This document shows positions 17,649-25,838 of a DNA stretch of 64,000 bases, one piece after another. Position numbers and translations under genes: made by a program. Position 1 is the first letter of the stretch. Every line of letters starts with the position of its first letter. Below the pieces are notes generated by a model. It was not told the origin of the DNA and did not search any database. It worked only from the letters and a program-made list of their open reading frames with translations. The DNA comes from Rhabdothermincola salaria (lineage in GTDB: Bacteria > Actinomycetota > Acidimicrobiia > Acidimicrobiales > Acidimicrobilacustridaceae): positions 496,001 to 560,000 of the forward strand of contig NZ_JAJQXW010000001.1 of assembly GCF_021246445.1 (NCBI RefSeq), given 5' to 3'.

Positions 17649-17663
17649 TGTGACAGTGTCACA
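17649..17663. promoter_or_regulatory. Palindromic operator candidate
   Basis: TGTGACAGTGTCACA is a perfect 7-bp inverted repeat around one central base, 32 bases before the GTG at 17696. GTGACA-N-TGTCAC-like sites are common operators of TetR/FadR-type regulators of lipid metabolism. No regulator gene lies next to it. Confidence 0.6.
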
Positions 17664-17695
17664 GGCGACACCTGACGACCCTCTTGGAGAGACCC

Positions 17696-18820
17696 GTGCC
17701 GCCCATCCCCGTCGACGAGTACCCCCTGCACCAGGCCCCGCTGTCCCTGGCCTACCCGGCGTCGAGCGACCGCAACTTCTACGACCGCTGCTACATCAAC
17801 GCCCACGATCGCACCGGCGAGGTCTTCCTCATCACCGGGCTCGGCGTCTACCCGAACCTCGGCGTCATCGACGCCTTCGCCTGCATCCGTCGCGGCGACC
17901 AGCAACACGTCATCCGCATGTCCGACGCCCTCGGTGACGACCGCATGGACCAGTCGGTCGGTCCGTACCGCATCGAGGTCCTCGACCCCCTCAAGGAGCT
18001 GCGGGTGGTGTGCGAGGGCGACGACCACGGCCTCTCGCTCGACCTGCACTGGCGGGGCTCGTACCCGGCGGTCGACGAGTCACCCCACGTGATGCGGGGG
18101 CCGAGCGGCAAGATCATCCTCGACGCCCAGCGCTTCGCCCAGGTGGGCACCTGGGAGGGGTTCATCCGGGTCGACGGCGAGGAGCTCACCGTCTCTCCCG
18201 ACCAGTGGGTCGGCACCCGTGACCGCTCCTGGGGGATCCGCCCCGTCGGCGAGGCCGAGCCCGCCGGACGGGCCGCCGCCGAGCCCGATCCCAACTACGG
18301 GTTCTGGTGGCTCTACTGCCCGATCCGGATGGAGGACCACGCCCTGGTCTTCATCTTCCAGGAGACCGCCGAGGGCCACCGCTTCCTCAACGACGCCCTG
18401 CGGGTGTGGCCCGAAGAGAGCGGCCGGGGGGTCGAGACCCTCGGCTTCCCCAAGGTCGACATCCAGTACCGCTCCGGCACCCGCATCCCCACGGGCGCCA
18501 CCATCACCGCCACCGAGCCCGACGGCACGCCGTTGGTGGTCGAGATCGAGAGCAAGGGCTACGTGGCCCTCGCCGCCGGTTGCGGCTACGGCTCGGATCC
18601 GCAGTGGACCCACGGCCTCTGGAAGGGCCGCGACTGGGTCGAGCGGGCCACCTACGACCTGAACGACCCGGCCAACGCCGCGGCCACCCAGTTCGGCATG
18701 CTCGACCACGTCGGCATCGCCCGCTGCAACGGCCAGGTCGGTGCCGGACTGTTCGAGCACGCCTCCATCGGCCGCCACGATCCCTCGGGGTTCACCGACT
18801 TCATGTCCGTCGCCCCCTGA
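17696..18820 (+). CDS. Conserved hypothetical protein, lipocalin/CrtC-like fold suspected
   Basis: This protein is about 374 residues long from the GTG at 17696, which has GGAGAG at a good distance; an in-frame TTG at 17684 is possible. It has no signal peptide or membrane helix and is rich in Trp, Tyr and beta-type segments (FWWLYCPIRMEDHALVFIFQ, SWGIRPVGEAE). It resembles long two-barrel proteins common in sterol- and lipid-degrading actinobacteria, distantly like hydroxyneurosporene synthase/tocopherol-cyclase proteins. That link is from memory of the pattern and is uncertain. An operator-like palindrome precedes it, so it may be induced by a lipid-type ligand. Confidence 0.75.
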   Translation: MPPIPVDEYPLHQAPLSLAYPASSDRNFYDRCYINAHDRTGEVFLITGLGVYPNLGVIDAFACIRRGDQQHVIRMSDALGDDRMDQSVGPYRIEVLDPLKELRVVCEGDDHGLSLDLHWRGSYPAVDESPHVMRGPSGKIILDAQRFAQVGTWEGFIRVDGEELTVSPDQWVGTRDRSWGIRPVGEAEPAGRAAAEPDPNYGFWWLYCPIRMEDHALVFIFQETAEGHRFLNDALRVWPEESGRGVETLGFPKVDIQYRSGTRIPTGATITATEPDGTPLVVEIESKGYVALAAGCGYGSDPQWTHGLWKGRDWVERATYDLNDPANAAATQFGMLDHVGIARCNGQVGAGLFEHASIGRHDPSGFTDFMSVAP

Positions 18821-18841
18821 CGGGTCCCCCAACGACGCTGC

Positions 18842-18954
18842 GTGCCCCCAACGCTGGGTTGCCCCCACCGCTGGGTGCCCTCAACGCTGGGTGCCCTCAA
18901 CGCTGGGTGCCCTCAACGCTGGGTGCCCTCAACGCTGGGTGCCCTCAACGCTGG
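18842..18954. repeat. 16-bp minisatellite
   Basis: Five perfect copies of GTGCCCTCAACGCTGG run from 18875 to 18954. Two imperfect copies precede them (18842-18857 and a 17-base unit at 18858-18874) and a degenerate partial copy follows. The array is non-coding, between the convergent 3' ends of the lipocalin-like and ABC-F genes, and is followed directly by two hairpin elements. Confidence 0.93.
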
Positions 18955-18971
18955 ATGCCCCCACCGGGTTC

Positions 18972-19013
18972 TTGCATGGTTTCGACGTGCTCCGGCACGC
19001 CGAAACCATGCAA
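18972..19013. repeat. Dispersed hairpin family A, copy 1
   Basis: A 13-bp perfect stem TTGCATGGTTTCG / CGAAACCATGCAA is followed, after one mismatch, by CGTGC / GCACG around the loop TCCG. Flanks are TTC on the left and CTACGG on the right. On the minus strand the element reads CCGTAGTTGCATGG then the hairpin. It lies between convergent genes. Confidence 0.88.
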
Positions 19014-19033
19014 CTACGGCAAGTAGACGGTTC

Positions 19034-19075
19034 TTGCATGGTCTGGGCGTGCCCTGGCACGCCGAAACCATGCAA
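19034..19075. repeat. Dispersed hairpin family A, copy 2
   Basis: The base of the stem TTGCATGGT / ACCATGCAA is the same as in copy 1, and the upper stem is GGCGTGC / GCACGCC. The right arm is identical to that of copy 1, including the CTACGG flank, while the left arm has diverged; pairing is mostly kept. It lies about 60 bp from copy 1 in the same orientation. Confidence 0.85.
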
Positions 19076-19092
19076 CTACGGGAAGCGGGATG

Positions 19093-20700
19093 TCAGGCGA
19101 TCTCGACGAGGTCGAGCATCTCGGCGCTGAAGTAGTCGAGCTGGCCCTCGGGCATCATCAGGCAGCGGTCGGGGGCCAGGTGGCGCACGAACTCGGCGTC
19201 GTGGCTGACCACGATCATGGTGCCCGGCCACGACGCCAGGGCCTGGCCGATGGCGGCGCGGCTCATGGGGTCGAGGTTGTTGGTGGGCTCGTCGAGGAGC
19301 AGCAGGTTGTGGCGCCCCGCCACCAGCTGGGCCAGTGCCAGCTTGGTCTTCTCGCCGCCCGACAACGTGGCCGCGTCCTGGAAGGCCTTGTCGCCCGACA
19401 GGCCGAACATGCCGATGAGGGCGCGCAGCATCTCGTCGCCGAGGCCGGCCTGGTCGCGCATGTGGTCGAGGAGTGAGCGTCCTCCCGTGATGCCCTCGTG
19501 CTCCTGGGCGTAGTAGCCGGGCTCGACCCGCAGTCCCAGCTCCACGTCACCGAGGTCGGGTTCGAGCTGCCCGGCGAGCACCTTGAGCAGGGTGGTCTTG
19601 CCGGCGCCGTTGAGGCCCATGATGAGGAGCCGCTCGCCTCGACCGACGTCGAAGCTGACGTCGGAGAACACGTCGAGGGCCCCGAAGCTCTTCCACACCT
19701 CTCGGGCGGTGATCACGGTGCGTCCGCACGACGGGGGTTCCGGGAAGCGCAGGTCGAGCGACCGTCGGGCGGACGGCCCGTCCACCCGGTGCTCCTCGAT
19801 GCGGGCCACCCGGCGGTCGAGGTTCTTGGCCACTCGGGCCCGCTTGGCCGTCTGGCCGCGCATCTTGTCGGCCTGGGCCGAGAGGCGCCGGATCTCGGAC
19901 TGCTGCTGTTCGGCCACCTTGGCCAGGCGCTCCTCGTCGGCGGCTCGGGACTTGAGGTACTGGGAGTAGGTGCCCTTGTACTCGACGATCTCGCCGACGG
20001 CCTCCTCTTCCTCTCGGTCGAGGTGCACGACGCGGGTGATGGCCTCGTCGAGCAGGTCGAGGTCGTGGCTGATGACCAACAGACCGCCGCGGTAGCCCCG
20101 GAGGAACCGCAGGAGCCAGTCGCGCGCGTCGGCGTCGAGGTGGTTGGTGGGTTCGTCGAGCAGCAACAGGTCGGAGCCGGCGAAGAGGATGCGGGCCAGC
20201 TCGAGGCGCCGGCGCTCGCCTCCGGAGAGGGCGCCCAGGGTGAGCTCGAGGCGGTCGGCAGCCAGGCCGAGGCCGTCGACGAAGCGGCGGGCCTCGGCTT
20301 CGGCGCTGTAGCCGCCGTCGTTCTCGAAGCGCTCCTGGGCGTCGGTGAACCGGATGATGTTGCGCTCGCTGGCGTCTTCCTCCATGGCGATGCGCAGCTT
20401 CTCGAGGCGCTCGGCGGCGGCGTCGAGGCCTCGGCCCGACAGGACGTGGGCCAGGCAGTTGGTGTCGTCGGGGACCGGCTCCTGGCGGGGGTCCTGGGAG
20501 AGGTAGCCGGTGGCCCCCTCGCGTCGGGCGGTTCCCGCCTTGGGGGGCACCGCCCCGCCGAGGACCTTGAACAGCGTGGTCTTACCGGCGCCGTTGCGGC
20601 CGACCAGGCCGACCTTGTCGCCGGCGCGCACCTGGAACGTGACGCCGTCGACGATGGTCTTGCCACCGATCTCGACCACCAGGTCCCGTACGTTCAACAC
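19093..20700 (-). CDS. ABC-F family ATP-binding protein
   Basis: This 535-residue soluble protein has two ABC ATPase cassettes and no membrane domain. Walker A motifs are GRNGAGKTT and GLNGAGKTT; signatures are LSGGERRRLELARIL and LSGGEKTKLALAQLV; Walker B strands are LLLLDEPTNHLD and LLLLDEPTNNLD. A basic, glutamine-rich linker with a coiled-coil look joins them (residues about 250-300). ABC-F proteins act on ribosomes, regulating translation or protecting against antibiotics that bind the peptidyl-transferase centre. The subtype cannot be told from this sequence. The GTG start at 20700 faces the promoter region of the GGDEF-EAL gene. Confidence 0.92.
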   Translation of the reverse strand: MLNVRDLVVEIGGKTIVDGVTFQVRAGDKVGLVGRNGAGKTTLFKVLGGAVPPKAGTARREGATGYLSQDPRQEPVPDDTNCLAHVLSGRGLDAAAERLEKLRIAMEEDASERNIIRFTDAQERFENDGGYSAEAEARRFVDGLGLAADRLELTLGALSGGERRRLELARILFAGSDLLLLDEPTNHLDADARDWLLRFLRGYRGGLLVISHDLDLLDEAITRVVHLDREEEEAVGEIVEYKGTYSQYLKSRAADEERLAKVAEQQQSEIRRLSAQADKMRGQTAKRARVAKNLDRRVARIEEHRVDGPSARRSLDLRFPEPPSCGRTVITAREVWKSFGALDVFSDVSFDVGRGERLLIMGLNGAGKTTLLKVLAGQLEPDLGDVELGLRVEPGYYAQEHEGITGGRSLLDHMRDQAGLGDEMLRALIGMFGLSGDKAFQDAATLSGGEKTKLALAQLVAGRHNLLLLDEPTNNLDPMSRAAIGQALASWPGTMIVVSHDAEFVRHLAPDRCLMMPEGQLDYFSAEMLDLVEIA

Positions 20701-20871
20701 CCTCCAAGGATGCCAGCTGGGGTCTCCGGTCCCGACATGCGCCGTTCAGTGGCGCGATATTCACTCACCGTGGTAGATCTGAGGGCGGTTCGCGCTCGAT
20801 GTGGTCACCCGACGAATTTCCGCGCGAAGTGCTTCAGTTGACCGGAACGCGGGCCGAGAACACGGCATCCG

Positions 20872-20891
20872 AAAATGGTCCGAACGGACCA
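20872..20891. promoter_or_regulatory. Palindromic operator candidate upstream of GGDEF-EAL gene
   Basis: AATGGTCCGAACGGACCATT is a 9-bp perfect inverted repeat with a 2-base centre, ending 26 bases before the ATG at 20918. It is AT-richer than the surroundings. A TTGACC -35-like hexamer lies at 20836-20841, so a bound repressor would sit over the promoter or start region. The regulator is not identified; it does not look like a Streptomyces BldD box. Confidence 0.6.
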
Positions 20892-20917
20892 TTCGCGCAT
20901 CAGCCAGGGAGCACCAC

Positions 20918-23260
20918 ATGGAGCCGACGCAGGAGGTGACCACCAAGCCTGCCTCGGCGCGCCTGTCGGTCGCCGTGCTCGTCGTGGGCACCACCTGGGT
21001 CGTCCTGCACGCCGTGGGCTGGCTCGATCCCGAGGCCAAGATCACCTTCGGCCTGCTGGGGCTCACCACCGCGGTGGCCACCGCCGTCGGCGTCTACCGC
21101 TGGAAGCCGGAGCCCCGGTGGCCCTGGCTCACCCTCCTGGCCGCCCAGATCCTGGCGCTCGTCGGTGGTGGGGTCCGGGCCCTGCTCGACACGCTCGGCG
21201 ACCTGAGCCCCGACCGGTCGCTCGTGCCCGACCTGTTGGCCCTTCCCGCCTACATCCTCCTGGCCGTCAGCCTGGCCGGCCTGGCCCGCTCCGCCCTGCG
21301 CAGCCGCGACGCCAACCTCGACGCCGTCCTCGACGCCGTCATCGCCTCGTTGGCCCTGCTCACCCTGGCCTGGGTGTACCTGGTCACCCCGGCCCTGGCC
21401 CAGGCCGACGCCCCGCTGTCGGTGCGCCTGGTGCTGGCGGCCTACCCGCCGGCGTCGATGTTCGTGGTGGCCATGGCCGCCCGCATGCTCTTCACGTCGG
21501 CCCGCAAGCCCCCGGTGGCCTTCCGGCTCGTCATGGCCTGCATGGTCGGGCTGCTCGTCGGCGACGTGCTCTACATGCTCGCCGACACCCGCCTGGCCGA
21601 GATCCCCACCACGATCCTCGATGTGCCCTACGCCATGGCCTACGTCGCCTTGGCCGCCGCGGTGCTGCACCCCTCGATCCGTCGGGTGTCCGAGCCGGTG
21701 AGCGCCGCCGACGACACCCCCCGCATCGGCCGCCTGGTCTTCGTGGCCGCCGCCCTCTCCATCCCGGTCATCGTGTTGCTGGTGCCGGCCGAGACCCTCG
21801 AGACCACCAGCGAGCGGGTCGTCGTGGGCGCCATCGTGTTGTTGCTCACCGGCGCCGCGTCCTGGCGGATGTTCCGGGCGCTGCGCCAGCAGGCCCGGGC
21901 CCAGGATCGCCTGGTGCACCAGGCCACCCACGACGTCCTCACCGGGCTGGGCAACCGCCTGTTCGTGGTCGAGCACCTGACCAAGGCCCTCGACGACGAC
22001 CGGCGCGGCTCCATCGCCGTGCTCGTCATCGACCTCGATCGCTTCAAGTTGGTCAACGACTCGATGGGTCACACCTTCGGTGACGAGCTGTTGTTGGCGG
22101 TGGCTCGCCGGCTCCTGGACAGCGTGCGCCCCGGCGACGTGGTCGCCCGCATCGGTGGTGACGAGTTCATGGTGGTGTTGCACGGGGTGCGTGACGAGTC
22201 CGCCGCTCGCGACGCGGCCGAGCGCACCCGCCTGAGCTTCAAGTACCCGTTGGCCGCCGGCGACGTGGAGATGACCGTGTCGGCCAGCGTCGGTGTGTCC
22301 TACGCCCCGCCCGGCTACCTGCCCGAGGCGGGGGCCGAGTCGCTCCTGCGCGACGCCGACACCGCCATGTCACGGGCCAAGGACGCCGGCCGCGACACCG
22401 TCTCGGTGTTCGACACCTCCATGCGCGAGCGGGTGGCCGAGCGCCTCACCCTCGAGCGCGAGCTGCGCCACGCGCTCGAGCGCGGCGAGCTCGAGGTCTA
22501 CTACCAGCCCAAGTTGCGCCTCTCGGACATGCGGGTGGTCGGCATGGAGGCCCTCCTGCGCTGGAACCACCCCGAGCGGGGCACGGTGCGTCCGGACCTG
22601 TTCATCCCCATCGCCGAGGACACCGGGATGATCGACGAGATCGGCCTGTGGGTACTCGATCAGGCCTGTGGCCACCTGGCCCGCCAGCGGGCCGGGCTGC
22701 GCCAGCCCGAGCTGCTCACCGTCAGCGTGAACCTGTCGGTGCGCCAGCTGCGCGACGACTCCCTGGTCGACAACGTGGCCCGCACCCTGCTGCGCCACGG
22801 GCTGCCCGGCAACGCCCTGTGCCTCGAGCTCACCGAGTCGATGTTCATGGAGAACCTCGATGGCATCCGCCGTCATCTCGAAGCGGTGCGGGCCTGCGGC
22901 GTGAAGATCTCCATCGACGACTTCGGCACCGGCTACTCGTCGCTGGCCTATCTGCGCAGCCTGGCCGTCGACGAGGTCAAGATCGACCGGGCCTTCGTGA
23001 GCGATCTGGACCCCCAGAGCGGTTCGGGCACCAGCGTGGTGGCCGCCGTGGTGGCGATCGCCAGCTCGATGGGCATCGCCACGGTGGCCGAGGGCATCGA
23101 GACCGAGGAGCAGGCCGACGTGCTGCGCGAGCTCGGCTGCACCGAGGGTCAGGGCTTCCTCTACTCCCGTCCGCTGCCCGCCGGTGAGGCGGTGGCGGTG
23201 ATGGAGGAGATCGGCCTGGCGGCCGGCACCCGCCTCCGGGTGGTGCCGCACTCGGCCTGA
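20918..23260 (+). CDS. Membrane GGDEF-EAL bifunctional c-di-GMP protein
   Basis: This 780-residue protein starts at the ATG at 20918 (AGGGAG upstream). The N-terminal ~320 residues hold about eight or nine hydrophobic helices, a MASE-like sensor. The cyclase domain follows with an intact GGDEF (residues 413-417, RIGGDEFMVVL). The phosphodiesterase domain has an intact EAL (residues 544-546, GMEALLRW), VNLSVRQL, LELTESMF, IDDFGTGYSSLAYL, VKIDRAF and VAEGIETEE. All catalytic signatures of both activities are present, so it could make and degrade cyclic di-GMP in response to a membrane signal. It probably provides the ligand pool sensed by the BldD-like protein. Confidence 0.93.
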   Translation: MEPTQEVTTKPASARLSVAVLVVGTTWVVLHAVGWLDPEAKITFGLLGLTTAVATAVGVYRWKPEPRWPWLTLLAAQILALVGGGVRALLDTLGDLSPDRSLVPDLLALPAYILLAVSLAGLARSALRSRDANLDAVLDAVIASLALLTLAWVYLVTPALAQADAPLSVRLVLAAYPPASMFVVAMAARMLFTSARKPPVAFRLVMACMVGLLVGDVLYMLADTRLAEIPTTILDVPYAMAYVALAAAVLHPSIRRVSEPVSAADDTPRIGRLVFVAAALSIPVIVLLVPAETLETTSERVVVGAIVLLLTGAASWRMFRALRQQARAQDRLVHQATHDVLTGLGNRLFVVEHLTKALDDDRRGSIAVLVIDLDRFKLVNDSMGHTFGDELLLAVARRLLDSVRPGDVVARIGGDEFMVVLHGVRDESAARDAAERTRLSFKYPLAAGDVEMTVSASVGVSYAPPGYLPEAGAESLLRDADTAMSRAKDAGRDTVSVFDTSMRERVAERLTLERELRHALERGELEVYYQPKLRLSDMRVVGMEALLRWNHPERGTVRPDLFIPIAEDTGMIDEIGLWVLDQACGHLARQRAGLRQPELLTVSVNLSVRQLRDDSLVDNVARTLLRHGLPGNALCLELTESMFMENLDGIRRHLEAVRACGVKISIDDFGTGYSSLAYLRSLAVDEVKIDRAFVSDLDPQSGSGTSVVAAVVAIASSMGIATVAEGIETEEQADVLRELGCTEGQGFLYSRPLPAGEAVAVMEEIGLAAGTRLRVVPHSA

Positions 23261-23293
23261 CGGTCCCGGCGCGGGTGGCGCGCCGGAGGGGGC

Positions 23294-24052
23294 TCAGCTG
23301 GCGGCGCGCACCCGACCGCTGTCGGCTTCCCACTCGGGGGCCGACACACCGGCTTCGAGGCCACGGCCGAGCCACAGCATCTCGTAGAGGTCGGGGTCGG
23401 TGAAGGCCAGCCGGGGTCCGAACTCCTGCATGTCGCAGTAGCAGGCGATGCTCGACGGCGACCCGAGGTAGCCCTTGGGCTCGAGCCCGGCGAAGGTCTG
23501 CCAGGCCCGGCCGCACACGGCCTGGATGAGGTCGAGGGCCACCAGGTCGAACACGGCGAGGCCGAGCTCCACCCCGCTCTTGGCGGCCAGGGTGATGACG
23601 CCTTGCACCAGGGCCAGGCTGATGAGGCCGTTGGTGGACGACTTGCGGTACTCGGGCATCACCGCGATGGTCGCCACGTCCCAGATGGTGCTGGGGTCGA
23701 CGTCGAGGCCCGAGCGGGCCAGCACGGCGTCGATGTCCTCGCCCCAGATGCGCTCGAGGTCGTTGAGGCTCTTGAAGCCGGCGGGGGAGTCGACGATGAG
23801 GCGGACCACGCCGGCGGGCAGCCGGCGGGGGTGGTCGAGGACGACGAGGAAGACCGACCCGGGCTCGTACTCGTCGTACTCCTCGCGCAGGAACTCCTCG
23901 GTCTCGCCGAAGAACTCGCCGAACACGGCTCGCTCGACGTGGCGACCGAGTTCGGAGCGGGGGTCCGACGCGGGGATGACGTAGAGGCCGAAGGGGGTGG
24001 CGCTGCGCCCTTCCTCTCGCATCACCGCCGAGGCCAGCTCCTGGAGGTCCAC
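23294..24052 (-). CDS. LuxI/GNAT-like acyltransferase (possible autoinducer-synthase relative)
   Basis: This 252-residue cytoplasmic protein looks like a member of the acyl-homoserine-lactone synthase / N-acyl amino acid synthase side of the GNAT fold. ERAVFGEFFG, EEYDEYEPGSVFLVV, AGVVRLIVDSP and IWDVATIAVMPEYR follow the LuxI order of R-x-x-VF, E-x-D, Y-strand, G-x-x-RL and the W-E/D-x-x-R/T-x-x-V strand. LuxI enzymes use S-adenosylmethionine and acyl carriers. The GTG start is 3 bases after the stop of the AdoMet-decarboxylase-like gene, so the two are a tight operon. The fold assignment rests on motif order and is moderate; the product is unknown. Confidence 0.7.
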   Translation of the reverse strand: MDLQELASAVMREEGRSATPFGLYVIPASDPRSELGRHVERAVFGEFFGETEEFLREEYDEYEPGSVFLVVLDHPRRLPAGVVRLIVDSPAGFKSLNDLERIWGEDIDAVLARSGLDVDPSTIWDVATIAVMPEYRKSSTNGLISLALVQGVITLAAKSGVELGLAVFDLVALDLIQAVCGRAWQTFAGLEPKGYLGSPSSIACYCDMQEFGPRLAFTDPDLYEMLWLGRGLEAGVSAPEWEADSGRVRAAS

Positions 24053-24055
24053 CGG

Positions 24056-24442
24056 TCAGAACCCCTTGGCCACGCAGCGGTTGGTGCGGAAGAAGTCGGC
24101 GGTGAAGTCGAGGGCCGCGGTGGGGTCGAAGGCCTTGCAGGTGTAGATGTCGACGCTGAAGAACTTGACCGGTTCCTCCCACGCGTAGAAGTGGGCGCCG
24201 GAGGTCTCCCAGTGGATCCAGCCGGCCCAGCCGTAGAGGTCGGAGCGGTGGGTGGCGGGCTCCATGAGGGCCGTCATGTCGATGACGCCGGAGAGCTGCG
24301 ACAGGTAGCTGGAGATCTCCTCGGCGGAGATGAGGTGGTCGACCTGGCCTTCGATGACGAGGCGCTGGCGATGGATCATGGGCGCCAGGTCGGGGAGCTC
24401 GGCGGGGTCCAGGACGAGCTGGGGGCTTCGTACGTCGATCAC
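24056..24442 (-). CDS. S-adenosylmethionine decarboxylase-like protein, divergent active site
   Basis: At 128 residues this protein has the length of bacterial class 1b AdoMet decarboxylase (SpeH). The segment WETSGAHFYAWEE followed by FFSVDIYTCKAFDP aligns with the SpeH pattern SESHLTIHTWPE and AAIDLFTCG. With one inserted residue, Ser81 aligns with the pyruvoyl-forming serine and Cys102 with the catalytic cysteine. The flanking Glu and His of ESH and the processing His (five residues after the Ser) are replaced by Thr80, Gly82 and Tyr86. Self-cleavage is therefore doubtful. It is first in a two-gene operon with the LuxI-like gene and starts with GTG at 24442. Confidence 0.65.
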   Translation of the reverse strand: MIDVRSPQLVLDPAELPDLAPMIHRQRLVIEGQVDHLISAEEISSYLSQLSGVIDMTALMEPATHRSDLYGWAGWIHWETSGAHFYAWEEPVKFFSVDIYTCKAFDPTAALDFTADFFRTNRCVAKGF

Positions 24443-24550
24443 GCTGAGGGGTCCTCATCGGGCCAGGTGGACGCACGGCGCGTCACACGATCGGGACTCC
24501 ACCCGCCGCAGAGTATGGAGGGCGCGGCCCGCCGAGGGAAAGGATCTGCG

Positions 24551-24579
24551 GCGGATTTCACGCCTTCCGAGCGGATTTC
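24551..24579. promoter_or_regulatory. Direct-repeat regulatory site candidate
   Basis: GCGGATTTC occurs at 24551-24559 and again at 24571-24579, spaced exactly 20 bases or about two helical turns. It lies in the 235-bp divergent promoter region between the LuxI-like operon and the glucose-dehydrogenase-like gene. The layout suits a response regulator or activator that binds direct repeats. Confidence 0.45.
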
Positions 24580-24677
24580 GTCCCGAGTGCGGACGCACCG
24601 TGGCGACAGCCTCACGCTACGTGTGTGTGATCGGTGCATCGGGGTGGGACTGCCCGGACGGGGTAAGGCTGTCGGAC

Positions 24678-25718
24678 ATGGACGCCATCACCATCGAACC
24701 GGGTCGATCGAACAGCGTGCGCCTCGAGCCGGTGCCCGAACCCGGCCCGGAGCAGGGCCCCATCGTGGTGGAGAGCATCGCCACCGGGGTCTGCGGCACC
24801 GATGCCGAGATCGTGGCCGGGGAGTACGGCGAGGCCCCCGAGGGCGAGGGCCGCCTGGTGCTCGGCCACGAGTCGTTGGGGCGCGTCGTCGACCCGGGCC
24901 CCTACGGCGGGTTCGAGGTCGGCGACCTGGTGGTGGGCGTGGTGCGCCGCCCCGACCCGGTGCCGTGCCGCAGCTGTGCGGTGGGGGAGTCGGACATGTG
25001 CCGCAACGGGCGCTTCACCGAGCGGGGCATCAAGGGTCGCCACGGCTTCATGGCCGAGCGGTGGGGCATCGAACCCGAGCACGCCGTGCGGGTGAGCCCC
25101 GCTCTGGGGGCGCTCGGCGTGCTGATGGAGCCGGCGTCGGTGGTGGCCAAGGCGTGGGAGCAGGTCGACCGGGTCGGCGACCGGGCGTTCTGGGAGCCGC
25201 GCACGGTGCTGGTGACCGGGACCGGGCCGATCGGCCTGCTGGCCGCCCTGATCGGGTGCCAGCGGGGCCTCGACGTGGTCGTGCTGGGCCGCCACGACAC
25301 CGGTCCCAAGGCCGACCTGGTGACGGGCCTGGGGGCCCGGCTCGTGTTCGACATCGACGAGCTCGACGACGATCCGGACGTGGTGGTCGAGGCCACCGGT
25401 GCGGGCACGGTGATCGCCGGAGCCCTCGATCGGGTGGCGCCGGGCGGGGTGGTGTGCCTCACCGGCCTGGGCGGTGACGGGCACCGGCCCCGGTCGACCC
25501 TCGCCGAGCTGGCCACCCAGCTGGTGCTCGACAACACGGTGGTGGTCGGCTCGGTGAACGCCAACCGACGCCACTTCGTCAAGGCCCACGACGTGTTGTG
25601 CGCCGCCGACCAGGACTGGCTGGCGGGGCTGATCACCCGTCGCATGAGCCCGACCGAGGCGGTCGACGCCCTGCGCGAGGGCGGCGACGACGTGAAGGCC
25701 GTCGTCGACTGGACCTGA
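24678..25718 (+). CDS. Zinc-dependent glucose 1-dehydrogenase-like alcohol dehydrogenase
   Basis: This 346-residue medium-chain dehydrogenase starts at the ATG at 24678. Catalytic zinc ligands are C39 (GVCGTD) and H64-E65 (GHES). A structural-zinc lobe has C97-RS-C100 and C108 followed by GIKGRHGFMAE, the arrangement seen in archaeal and actinobacterial glucose dehydrogenases rather than in classical alcohol dehydrogenases. The nucleotide-binding fold carries VTGTGPIGLLAA. The likely reaction is oxidation of glucose or a related aldose to the lactone with NAD(P)+. It is divergent from the LuxI-like operon and ends before a strong bidirectional terminator. Confidence 0.83.
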   Translation: MDAITIEPGRSNSVRLEPVPEPGPEQGPIVVESIATGVCGTDAEIVAGEYGEAPEGEGRLVLGHESLGRVVDPGPYGGFEVGDLVVGVVRRPDPVPCRSCAVGESDMCRNGRFTERGIKGRHGFMAERWGIEPEHAVRVSPALGALGVLMEPASVVAKAWEQVDRVGDRAFWEPRTVLVTGTGPIGLLAALIGCQRGLDVVVLGRHDTGPKADLVTGLGARLVFDIDELDDDPDVVVEATGAGTVIAGALDRVAPGGVVCLTGLGGDGHRPRSTLAELATQLVLDNTVVVGSVNANRRHFVKAHDVLCAADQDWLAGLITRRMSPTEAVDALREGGDDVKAVVDWT

Positions 25719-25761
25719 AGCCGGGCGCCCCGCCCACGACCGGAGCTGATGCCGGGCGCGC

Positions 25762-25795
25762 CACGGGCGGGACCCGGTGGCGGGTCCCGCCCGTG
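25762..25795. terminator. Strong bidirectional intrinsic terminator-like hairpin
   Basis: A perfect 14-bp stem CACGGGCGGGACCC / GGGTCCCGCCCGTG closes a 6-base loop (GGTGGC) between two convergent genes. There is no U-tract, as is common in high-GC actinobacteria. Confidence 0.75.
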
Positions 25796-25838
25796 TGCCG
25801 GGGGGGGGATGGCGTTGTGGCGCGTGGCGCCCGGTGCG

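Noticed and set aside
18972-19075. Family-A hairpins as ordinary rho-independent terminators.
   Set aside because: They sit at gene ends but have no U-tract, and a fixed TTGCATG base sequence is not needed for termination. Termination may be a side effect; the conserved sequence needs another explanation.
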